The translations under genes and the position numbers were made by a program. A stretch of DNA of 64,000 bases from the NCBI GenBank assembly GCA_023443515.1, contig JAEZUC010000051.1:1-64000 (forward strand), given 5' to 3'. The stretch comes from Bacillota bacterium. Lineage in GTDB: Bacteria; Bacillota; Clostridia; Acetivibrionales; DSM-1351. The stretch's first letter is position 1, and each line of letters opens with the position of its first letter. Below the pieces are notes generated by a model. It searched no databases and was not told the DNA's origin. It worked only from the letters and a program-made list of their open reading frames with translations. Positions 51,927 through 60,332 of this stretch are shown piece after piece.

Positions 51927-52086
51927 ACGTGCATGGATTATTATAAACTTAACAATTTAAAATGTCAATAATTTTTAAATTGATTATATTTGTTATATTT
52001 TTACTGTTTTTTTAATTGGAAAATTGTATAATTTATATGTAGTATAAATTATCAAACGAAAGATATAAAATTTAGGAGAGTGAATT

Positions 52087-52794
52087 ATGATTCCTACACC
52101 ACATATCAATGTTAGCGAACAGGGTATTATCGCCGAAACAGTATTAATGCCGGGTGACCCTCTTCGTGCCAAATTTATAGCCGAAACCTACCTGGAAAAC
52201 CCGGTTCAATTTAACTCGGTTAGAAACATGTTCGGATATACCGGTACTTACAAGGGCAAAAAAATCTCCGTTATGGGATCTGGAATGGGTATGCCTTCAA
52301 TTGGTATTTATTCATATGAACTGTTAAACTTCTACGGAGTTAAGAACATAATTAGGATAGGCTCCTGTGGAGCTATTCAAGAGGATGTCAAAATCAGGGA
52401 TATAATCGTCGGTATGTCAGCATCTACCACATCCAACTATGCTTCACAATATAATTTACCCGGAACATATGCTCCCTCTGCATCCTGGCCCTTAATGAAA
52501 AAGGCTCTGGATATTGCAGACAACAAAGGAATACCGGTAAAGGTTGGAAATATTCTTTCCGCCGACATTTTTTATGATGATGAACCGGAAGTATGGAAGA
52601 AGTGGGCAAGAATGGGTGTCCTGGCAATAGAAATGGAAGCTGCTGCACTTTACATGAATGCTGCTCGTGCAGGAGCAAATGCTATTTGTATACTTACCGT
52701 ATCCGACTCTCTTGTTTCACATGAAGCTACCTCAGCCGAAGAGCGTCAGACATCATTTACCAACATGATGGAAATTGCACTTGAGTTGGCATAG
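52087..52794 (+). CDS. deoD: Purine nucleoside phosphorylase, DeoD type
   Basis: A 235-residue hexameric-type PNP that phosphorolyses purine (deoxy)nucleosides to base and (deoxy)ribose 1-phosphate. Visible are TPHI near the start (substrate His of the neighbouring subunit), the phosphate loop MPGDPLRAKFIAE, GSGMGMPSIGIYSYEL, IGSCGAI, the ribose-binding AIEMEAAALY and base-binding VSDSL. The length is normal. RBS AGGAGAG. It is monocistronic and ended by a strong hairpin. Confidence 0.97.
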   Translation: MIPTPHINVSEQGIIAETVLMPGDPLRAKFIAETYLENPVQFNSVRNMFGYTGTYKGKKISVMGSGMGMPSIGIYSYELLNFYGVKNIIRIGSCGAIQEDVKIRDIIVGMSASTTSNYASQYNLPGTYAPSASWPLMKKALDIADNKGIPVKVGNILSADIFYDDEPEVWKKWARMGVLAIEMEAAALYMNAARAGANAICILTVSDSLVSHEATSAEERQTSFTNMMEIALELA

Positions 52795-52807
52795 GTCATT
52801 GTGAATG

Positions 52808-52842
52808 AGAGCCTGCCTTGTTATATGGCAGGCTCTTATTTA
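52808..52842 (+). terminator. Terminator of deoD
   Basis: A perfect 10-bp stem, AGAGCCTGCC (52808-52817) with its complement at 52827-52836, followed by TATTTAT. Confidence 0.88.
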
Positions 52843-53099
52843 TAAATTTTTTGTTACATTTAAATATTTCTACTTTTATCTACTTTAATATTTAGATTTA
52901 GTTTGATATAATCGTTTTCGTGTTTTAAAGTCAGCGAATCTGTACAATAATACTTTGCAGGTAAATAGTTTTCAGATTTACCTGTTACTTTAGTAAGACG
53001 ATAAACATGAAAAGTAGGGCTGCAGGTATTATATTACACAGAAAAAGCTATCTTGCTTGGCTTGTTCTGACTTAAATAATAACAGAAAGCTGGGTAAAT
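52843..53099. other. Intergenic region before the LTA synthase-like gene
   Basis: There is no gene. A TATAAT near 52909 with a weak TTAATA 16 bases earlier could be a promoter, leaving a leader of about 180 bases. No riboswitch or repeat was recognised. Confidence 0.4.
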
Positions 53100-55577
53100 A
53101 TGAAAAATATAAGAAATAACTTAATCTTCTTTTTTTTGGTTGCAGTAATAAGTGCCGTAGATATATTTTATAGCGGCAGCGGTTTTGTTCAATTGGCTTT
53201 AGTTCTACTGGCTTCAACGGTAGCTTTCTATATGCCTGCCATTAAATTCAATATTAATAGACTTACATTTATTATTCTTTTTGGTTTAAATTTAATTGTT
53301 TTTACAGCTACACTAACCCACAGAACATACCTTTTAAATATACTGTTTCTTTCATATCTTTTATGGAGGATTATTACGCCGAAGCTTCAGCGTTTTAAAT
53401 TATTATTTCCGGTAACATTTTTGCTTTCATTTATATCCGTATACGCAGTATCACTGCTTGACTTCAGTGTGCCTGTATTTGTTATTGCAGTATATCCGAT
53501 GTATGTATTCGGCTCCTTGGTAAATGGAAAAAATATTATTAAATCAAAAAAAATATGGGCATTTGTTCTTTTGAACCTGGCAATATCTTCTTTCGGGTTG
53601 GCAGTTTTTTTATTTAAAGCACTTGGTCGCTCAATTATCGATAGTGTGCTTTTAACAAATATTGTGAAATTAGGAGCATTAACGGCTGTTTACTTACCGT
53701 TTATAACTCTTTTTTCCATATGGCTTGCAATATCTGCAAATATGATTTTCCTTATGCTTATATCAAAGTTTTCAAAAGGTAGCTCTGCTTTTGATCTTTC
53801 TGATTTTATAAAACCCGTATTAAGCCTTATATCTTTCTTTGCAGTTTCCGGTACAGCAACCTTTATCTGTGAGTTTTCCATCAGGCAGAACCTAAAGGAA
53901 ACCATTAAGGATGTGCTTGACCCTAATCTCATGTTTAATATATTAGTTTTGTGCGGTATTTATCTGTGCTTGACAGCATTGTTGGGCAAAGGTATTCCCA
54001 AAATTATTATTGGAATAGTAACAATCTTCCTTACTGTTGCCAATTATATTAAGTTCACATATTTCGATGAACCTTTTTACCCATGGGATTTATACCTGGT
54101 TCGTAATTTAATAGGTATTTCAAAAGAGTACCTCAGTATACCTATTATAATTGCTACAGTTGCTGCCATTGGAGTCCTGGTTTTTCTTATTATACATTTC
54201 AGAAAGGCTATAGGCAGATATCTGAAACCTAACATTACTTTATTCCTGCTTCCTTTTGCCGCGGCATTTTTTCTGCTGAATTCTGTAATTCTTATTAATA
54301 CACCTTTGTCCGTACAGCTTGGAATACAGAAGTCATGGTATATCGGTAAGGATGAGATAATGGCTAATGGTATGTTTGCTCAGAACTATTTTTACCTTAC
54401 AGAACTGGATAAGTACCTTAATCCCAAGCCCCAAGGGTACAATGAAAATACAATGGCTGTAATTAATTCAAAATACGGCAAAACGGGAGAAAGTGTTACC
54501 GCCTCTGCCGTTGCTTCGAAAGAAAAGCCTAACATTATCATGATTATGAGTGAGAGTTTTTGGGATATAACCAAGCTAAATGATTTAAAATTCAGCAAGG
54601 ATATAGTTGAAAATACTCATAAATACCAAAAAGGGCAGATAGCAGCTCCTATTATCGGTGGAGGGACTGCAAACAGTGAATTTGAAGCACTCACAGGAAT
54701 GTCAATTTCTTCTTTAAGCCCGGGTATTATAGTTTACAACGCATACCTCCGGACAGAAACCCCAAGTATTGCATCTGTTTTAAAGGACAATGGCTACAGT
54801 ACAACCGCAATCCACCCGAATTATGGCTGGTTTTACAACAGAGACAAAGTGTATAATTATTTTGGGTTTGATAACTTCTACGATGTTGACAAATTCGATC
54901 TCAGTTCTCAGTGCAAAGGACCTTATATCTCTGACTATGCCTTAGTAGACAAAATCATGGATACTTTGAATTCCTCTGATAAGCCTGCATTTATTTTTGG
55001 GCTTTCAATGCAGAATCATGATCCATATATTGATAAATACAGTTCTCATGATGTAACTGTGGAATCAGATAAACTGAATAGTCAACAGAAGAATATAGTA
55101 GGAAACTATGCTCAGGGTATTTATGACGCTGATCAGTCTTTTGGAAAGCTTATACAAGAGCTGCAAAAGGTTAAAAAACCTACGCTGGTATATTTCTTCG
55201 GCGATCATGCCCCCAGACTTGGAAGTCTGAATGATTTTTACAAGGTATATGATTTGCTGGGCACCGATGACAGGTCTACCCAAAACCAAAACTTGGAAAA
55301 GCTTAAGTATTACACAACTCCGTTTGCAGCATGGTCAAACTATAAAGAGATTGATTCCTTATCTGAAATTGTTTCACCCTCCCATTTAGCTTATAAGGTT
55401 TTACGGGATGCCGGTGTAAAATATCCTAATTATTTTAATATACTCCCTGAACTGGAGAAGAATTTTCCTGTTCTACATCAGCAAACTATAAATACGGTAG
55501 ACAGTAACAACCAACTTATTAAGGATTACCGATTAATTCAATATGATCTGCTATTTGGAAACAAATACTTGAAATAG
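53100..55577 (+). CDS. LTA synthase/phosphoglycerol transferase family protein
   Basis: An 825-residue protein. Residues 1 to about 420 hold some twelve membrane segments, more than the five of LtaS. Residues about 475-780 are an extracellular sulfatase-fold domain. It shows KPNIIMIMSESFWD, the catalytic Thr523 in GGGTANSEFEALTG, NYGWFYNRDKVY and the metal-binding FFGDHAPRLG. It should transfer glycerol phosphate to a lipid or wall polymer. The large membrane part suggests a different acceptor or a combined transport role. The RBS is weak (GAAAGCTGGG). It is probably monocistronic. Confidence 0.9.
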   Translation: MKNIRNNLIFFFLVAVISAVDIFYSGSGFVQLALVLLASTVAFYMPAIKFNINRLTFIILFGLNLIVFTATLTHRTYLLNILFLSYLLWRIITPKLQRFKLLFPVTFLLSFISVYAVSLLDFSVPVFVIAVYPMYVFGSLVNGKNIIKSKKIWAFVLLNLAISSFGLAVFLFKALGRSIIDSVLLTNIVKLGALTAVYLPFITLFSIWLAISANMIFLMLISKFSKGSSAFDLSDFIKPVLSLISFFAVSGTATFICEFSIRQNLKETIKDVLDPNLMFNILVLCGIYLCLTALLGKGIPKIIIGIVTIFLTVANYIKFTYFDEPFYPWDLYLVRNLIGISKEYLSIPIIIATVAAIGVLVFLIIHFRKAIGRYLKPNITLFLLPFAAAFFLLNSVILINTPLSVQLGIQKSWYIGKDEIMANGMFAQNYFYLTELDKYLNPKPQGYNENTMAVINSKYGKTGESVTASAVASKEKPNIIMIMSESFWDITKLNDLKFSKDIVENTHKYQKGQIAAPIIGGGTANSEFEALTGMSISSLSPGIIVYNAYLRTETPSIASVLKDNGYSTTAIHPNYGWFYNRDKVYNYFGFDNFYDVDKFDLSSQCKGPYISDYALVDKIMDTLNSSDKPAFIFGLSMQNHDPYIDKYSSHDVTVESDKLNSQQKNIVGNYAQGIYDADQSFGKLIQELQKVKKPTLVYFFGDHAPRLGSLNDFYKVYDLLGTDDRSTQNQNLEKLKYYTTPFAAWSNYKEIDSLSEIVSPSHLAYKVLRDAGVKYPNYFNILPELEKNFPVLHQQTINTVDSNNQLIKDYRLIQYDLLFGNKYLK

Positions 55578-55634
55578 ACATAACTAGAATGTCATTTAAT
55601 GTTGAAAAACTCGAATTTTGGTGTATAATAGTAT

Positions 55635-55662
55635 TTGACTTATTTTTACATAACAGTATAAT
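55635..55662 (+). promoter_or_regulatory. Sigma-A-type promoter of the 7TM histidine kinase gene
   Basis: -35 TTGACT (55635-55640), a 16-base spacer and -10 TATAAT (55657-55662), 28 bases before the ATG at 55690. Confidence 0.65.
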
Positions 55663-55689
55663 ATTATGGTGTAGAGAGAGGTCATATAT

Positions 55690-57552
55690 ATGTGTTATTT
55701 GTCTTATTCGGTTTTAGTGCCGATAATATCACTTATAATTTTGTTAACTTACGCAGTTACTACCTCCTGTGTCTTCATCATAAAGCGTAATAATAGCAAT
55801 CGACGGTTTTATATACTTTTAAATATTGTACTTGCACTTTGGTCTTTGTCTTTTGTATTTTTATCGTGTTCCCCTGACAAAGAGGCTGCTCTTATGTGGT
55901 ATAAGGTAAGTGCTGTAGGATTTTGTACATATAATATTTTGTCAATTAACATTGTATCAATACTTAGTGACGGGCCACAGAAAACAAAATTGACTGTACC
56001 CGTCATATTTTCGTTGTGCATTCCTATAGTGGTACTGTTCCTTTTTGACGACTTGAGTTATATTTCTTTTTACAAAAGCGACGGGATTTGGTTGTACACC
56101 TTTGAAACACCCGATCCATGGTTTTTACCATGTTTCCTCTTTATCGGAATACTTTTGTATGTGAATTTAAAATCAACTGAGTTAAAGTCGGTTATTACTC
56201 ATGCTCTTCTTCAAACAGTGCCTTTAAGCATTGGAATTGTTACAAATGTTATAATTCCTTTTTTCAATAGGAATATATCACCTACTGTTGTACATACTGC
56301 TGTAATTATCTATTCAATAGCCTTAAATATTATTTTTGCTAGACAAAGCATGACCTTGACCTCGGCTTCAATTACAGCGAAACAAATTATTTCAAAACTA
56401 TCGGATATGGTTATCATCACTGACACGAAGGGTAAAATTGTCGAAGTCAATGATAGTCTTAAAGATCTGTCAGGATATAGTTATTACGAGCTTTTGGAAA
56501 AGGATATATGCACTTTGTTTTCACCAAAAATATGCCCGGATAAATACAGCGTAAAGGTTTCAGGCTATAAAATTCTAACTAAGGAGAATCACACAATACC
56601 TGTAAATATGTCTGTATCCCAGATTTATTCTGAGGATAAGACTGTCATCGGAACTGCATATGTCTTGCAGGATATGAGTAATGTTCTCAGTATTGCGGAG
56701 AAAGTCGCTGAGGAAGCTGCTGCTACAAAAGTTGCTACTCAGGCAAATGATAAGCTAAAAGAATTGGACAAGCTTAAAACAGATTTTCTGTGTAATGTTT
56801 CTCACGAGCTTAGAACACCTTTAAATCTTATGGTTAGCAGTCTTAAACTTTCAGCGCTGAAAATCAGCCAGAACCATGGTGTTCTGGACACGGCACTGAT
56901 GCACAAGCACTTTCATATAATGAACCAGAATTGTTTCAGGCTGACTAGAATTATTAACAATATTATTGATATTACAAAAATTGATGCAGGATCATTGGAA
57001 CTGAATTTATCCAACAACAATATTGTTGATATTGTAGAGGAAACTGTTCTGTCAGTAGCATCTCATATCAAAGATAAGGGTATTACCTTGATATTTGATA
57101 CGGACGTTGAAGAAAAATTCCTAGCCTGTGATCCTGACCAAATACAGAGAATCCTTCTGAATTTGATTTCAAACGCCGTAAAGTTCAATAACAATGGTAG
57201 AGAAATTTATGTCAGCATAACGGATTACACTGACAGTGTTAAAATATCGGTAAAGGACAACGGAATAGGCATTTCTTTGGAAAATCAACAATTAATTTTT
57301 GATAGGTTTATCCAAGTAGATAAATCTCTTACCCGACAACATGAAGGTAGCGGGATGGGGTTGACTATTACAAAATATCTGGTAGAACTCCACAAGGGAA
57401 CTATTACTCTTGAGAGTGTGCCCAACAAGGGTAGTACCTTTGCAATCACACTTCCTGTATATCTTGTGCCTAAAAGTATTACAGGCAAAAGTATGCCTAC
57501 TGTTCTTACTTTAAACGAAAAAGTAAACATAGAGTTTTCAGATGTTTTCTAA
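55690..57552 (+). CDS. Histidine kinase with 7TM N-terminus, PAS, HisKA and HATPase
   Basis: A 620-residue protein. Residues 1 to about 225 have seven hydrophobic segments (HisKA_7TM-like sensor). Residues about 232-345 are a PAS domain (MVIITDTKGKIVEVNDSL). A helical linker leads to the phospho-acceptor H372 (NVSHELRTP) and a HATPase domain (N box LLNLISNAVKFN, DNGIGIS, GSGMGLTI). The C-terminus continues past the catalytic domain to end NIEFSDVF. The core closely resembles the kinase at 60329, including that tail. No response regulator gene is adjacent. RBS GAGAGAGGT. Confidence 0.92.
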   Translation: MCYLSYSVLVPIISLIILLTYAVTTSCVFIIKRNNSNRRFYILLNIVLALWSLSFVFLSCSPDKEAALMWYKVSAVGFCTYNILSINIVSILSDGPQKTKLTVPVIFSLCIPIVVLFLFDDLSYISFYKSDGIWLYTFETPDPWFLPCFLFIGILLYVNLKSTELKSVITHALLQTVPLSIGIVTNVIIPFFNRNISPTVVHTAVIIYSIALNIIFARQSMTLTSASITAKQIISKLSDMVIITDTKGKIVEVNDSLKDLSGYSYYELLEKDICTLFSPKICPDKYSVKVSGYKILTKENHTIPVNMSVSQIYSEDKTVIGTAYVLQDMSNVLSIAEKVAEEAAATKVATQANDKLKELDKLKTDFLCNVSHELRTPLNLMVSSLKLSALKISQNHGVLDTALMHKHFHIMNQNCFRLTRIINNIIDITKIDAGSLELNLSNNNIVDIVEETVLSVASHIKDKGITLIFDTDVEEKFLACDPDQIQRILLNLISNAVKFNNNGREIYVSITDYTDSVKISVKDNGIGISLENQQLIFDRFIQVDKSLTRQHEGSGMGLTITKYLVELHKGTITLESVPNKGSTFAITLPVYLVPKSITGKSMPTVLTLNEKVNIEFSDVF

Positions 57553-57613
57553 CATCCACTGAGAAATCGATATCCATCTGCGCTTGAAAAATCACCTCTT
57601 CTTGCTTTTTTAC

Positions 57614-58846
57614 CTACTTATACGGATTTTCCCGGTATAGTGGCATGCTCATGCACCTAGGCCCTCCACGACCCCTGGATAATTCATAGGAATCAAACTC
57701 CAATACCTCAATATGGTTCCTTCTCAAAGCATTGTTAGTTACTACGTTGCGATTGTAGCACACAACCTTTCCCGGAGAAACCGCCAAAGTGTTGCTACCG
57801 TCACTCCACTGCTCACGGCTGGCGGCAATAGGGTCTCCATCTCCGCACCTTATAAGATTCACAGCTGATAGCTTTAAATATTCCTTTAAAATTTCAGATA
57901 AATCCTTGTGTTCATATCTTATTTTCAAATGGTTTTTTTCTCCCCTGGTGATGCTGTATACATCAAGAGGGTCTTCAATTCCCGGATATATGGTGAACTG
58001 GTCAAAATCTACCATGGTGAATACAGTGTCCAAATGCATATATGCTCTTGTTTTCGGTATGTCAAATGCCAGCACTGTATCAAATGGCTCCTTTGAACTA
58101 AGGAGATTATTTGCCAGTCTTTCAACTGCTACAGGGCTTGTTCTGTCACTTATTCCTATAGCCACAACCTTTTCTGACAGAACGAGTATGTCGCCTCCCT
58201 CTATGGGATGCGTCTTATCCCTGTTATACCATCTGGGTACATTTTTTAATCCGGAATGGTAATTGAAAATGTATTTTGCAAAAAGTGTTTCCCTGTTACG
58301 GGTTTCATTTGCCATTACATTGAGAGAAATACCTCTTCCGATTGACGCAAAGGGATCTCTTTGAAAAAACATATTAGGTATAGGATCCAGGTAAAACGGG
58401 TAGGCATTCTTGACCATATCACCTAACTCTTTTGGTTTTATATGTTTCAGATCCTCCTGTCTTACGCCTGCTATACATTTGTTTATGAGTTCTTTTGGAG
58501 ACAAATCCTCCAGATATTCTAATATGGCCTCCTGGAGACCTTCTGTAACAGCCTTGCCCTCAATCATAAGCTCTTTGAGAAATTCCCTTCTGATATCAGG
58601 ATTCTCCAATATATCTGCCATTAAATCAGTAAGATATAAAACTTCTACACCTTCGTTTCTGAGTATGTTTGCAAATTGATTATGCTCTCTGCGTGCTTGC
58701 TCCAGATATACTATTTCATCAAAAAGGAGTCTTCTCAGATAATCAGGTACAATATTTTCTACCTCTTCACCCGGACAATGAAGAAGAACAGATTTTAGTT
58801 TTCCTATTTCACTATAAACATTAATAGTATGATTTTGTGAAGACAT
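57614..58846 (-). CDS. arcA: Arginine deiminase
   Basis: A 410-residue enzyme that converts arginine to citrulline and ammonia. It has the pentein motifs FQRDPFASIG, HPIEGGDILVL (substrate Glu/Asp), MHLDTVFTMVD (catalytic His) and the nucleophile RGGPRCMSMPL near residue 399. The length matches the family. RBS GGAGG precedes the ATG. No arcB, arcC or antiporter gene is adjacent, so ATP generation by the full pathway would need genes elsewhere; the orphan enzyme might act in acid resistance. Confidence 0.97.
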   Translation of the reverse strand: MSSQNHTINVYSEIGKLKSVLLHCPGEEVENIVPDYLRRLLFDEIVYLEQARREHNQFANILRNEGVEVLYLTDLMADILENPDIRREFLKELMIEGKAVTEGLQEAILEYLEDLSPKELINKCIAGVRQEDLKHIKPKELGDMVKNAYPFYLDPIPNMFFQRDPFASIGRGISLNVMANETRNRETLFAKYIFNYHSGLKNVPRWYNRDKTHPIEGGDILVLSEKVVAIGISDRTSPVAVERLANNLLSSKEPFDTVLAFDIPKTRAYMHLDTVFTMVDFDQFTIYPGIEDPLDVYSITRGEKNHLKIRYEHKDLSEILKEYLKLSAVNLIRCGDGDPIAASREQWSDGSNTLAVSPGKVVCYNRNVVTNNALRRNHIEVLEFDSYELSRGRGGPRCMSMPLYRENPYK

Positions 58847-58924
58847 GAATATCCTCCATAGTAAATATGTTTCTAGTCTATAGTTTCCTTATTTAGCTCT
58901 TAATATTCTTAAAATGATTATATA

Positions 58925-58953
58925 TTGACGCTAATACGGTTGTTTGATACACT
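58925..58953 (+). promoter_or_regulatory. Candidate promoter of the flagellin-like gene
   Basis: -35 TTGACG (58925-58930), a 17-base spacer and -10 TACACT (58948-58953). An alternative, poorer sigma-D-type match overlaps it (TAAA at 58910-58913 and GCTAATAC at 58930-58937, spacer 16). Confidence 0.4.
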
Positions 58954-58991
58954 TAAAATATTACAAAATATTACACGAAAAGAGTAATTGT

Positions 58992-60332
58992 ATGGTAATT
59001 TCTCATAATACATGTTCCCTTAATATTTACAACACTTATAATAGTTTAAATAATGAAAAGTCAAATACTGTAAAAAACTTGGTCTCAGGTTTGAGAATTA
59101 ACACTGCAAGCGATGATGCTGCAGGTTTATCCATATCTGAGAAGATGCGTTCTAAGATCAGGGGGCTGGATCAGGCTCAAAGAAATATACAGGATGGGAT
59201 TTCTTTAATTCACACGGTTGACGGAGCCTTGTCCTCGATTGGTAATTCCCTGATAAGGATGAGAGAACTGGCCATACAAGCTTCCAACGGGGTTTTAAGT
59301 TATTCAGACCGTCAATCTGTTCAGGATGAAATAGCACAACTTTACCTGGGAATAGAGGATATTGCCAGCAACACTGAATTCAATTCCATTAAACTTCTTG
59401 ACGGCTCAAATGTAAAGGATATTCCCGGTTCTGAACAATTCACAGAAGTAAGTACTACTCTCAGCGACCCTAATTTGCGCCTTGCAGCAGTTATATTTGA
59501 CTATTCAAGAAACCTATCCCAATATTTGTCTGTTGGAATTGTTAATTTCCCAACTAATTTAAATTCTCCCTACAACGCAATGTTTACGTTTGGAAATCCC
59601 CCCATAAACCCCAATTTTATATATAGTCCTTTAGGTGAAGATACAAATTCAACAATAGAAAATATGTTAAAGACTGTAGAAGATTTAAAAAACGACACAA
59701 GCGGTGACCCGATAAGAACAGAACAAAAGAAGTTTCTGATTGATAATAATATCAGCCTTACCCGATACGGAGTTGACGTTCTTGTTATAAAACACAGTAC
59801 TTCCACCAATTTTACCTATGAGGCAGGGGGGCCTGACGGCAGCGGTGTCTGCACTGGAACCACGTGGGTAGAGAAGGGTTGGACTGCTGATTTTGTTTAC
59901 CATGAGTTAAAGACTATTCCTCCATCCTCATCCAGTACCCCCGTCATTTTACAGGTTGGGCCTGATATGAGCGACACCTTTAAAATAGAATTACCCAACG
60001 CCAAACCTGTAAATTTAGGCTTAAACGGTATTGATGTAACAAACCAGTACAATGCACAGGCTGCTGTTTCTAAAATTGACAAGGCCATCAATACTATATC
60101 ATCACAGCGCTCAAAATTTGGCGCCTATAATAATGCCTTGGAGCATATTGAAAGTAATGTGTCAAACAGCAGTATAAATCTCACTTCTGCAGAATCAAGA
60201 ATAAGAGATACCGATATGGCAATGGAATATTCTAAGTATATTAAAAACAGTATATTACAAGAATCTGCGCAAATGTTACTAAGTCAGGCTAACCAATCTA
60301 AAGAAAAGGTACTGTATTTACTAAAGTTTTAA
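58992..60332 (+). CDS. Flagellin-like protein with divergent central domain
   Basis: 446 residues from the ATG at 58992, giving the typical flagellin start MVISHNTCSLNIYNTYNSL; the frame extends 16 codons upstream, but that part is unlike flagellin. The N-terminal D0/D1 block has GLRINTASDDAAGLSISEKM and the C-terminal block has RIRDTDMAMEYSKYIKN and LLSQANQSKEKVLYLL. The central region (about 150-350) is not a known flagellin insert to me and contains a PPSSSSTP linker. A lone cysteine sits at residue 8, unusual in flagellins. No flagellar genes are near. Its end overlaps the next kinase gene by 4 bases. Confidence 0.85.
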   Translation: MVISHNTCSLNIYNTYNSLNNEKSNTVKNLVSGLRINTASDDAAGLSISEKMRSKIRGLDQAQRNIQDGISLIHTVDGALSSIGNSLIRMRELAIQASNGVLSYSDRQSVQDEIAQLYLGIEDIASNTEFNSIKLLDGSNVKDIPGSEQFTEVSTTLSDPNLRLAAVIFDYSRNLSQYLSVGIVNFPTNLNSPYNAMFTFGNPPINPNFIYSPLGEDTNSTIENMLKTVEDLKNDTSGDPIRTEQKKFLIDNNISLTRYGVDVLVIKHSTSTNFTYEAGGPDGSGVCTGTTWVEKGWTADFVYHELKTIPPSSSSTPVILQVGPDMSDTFKIELPNAKPVNLGLNGIDVTNQYNAQAAVSKIDKAINTISSQRSKFGAYNNALEHIESNVSNSSINLTSAESRIRDTDMAMEYSKYIKNSILQESAQMLLSQANQSKEKVLYLLKF

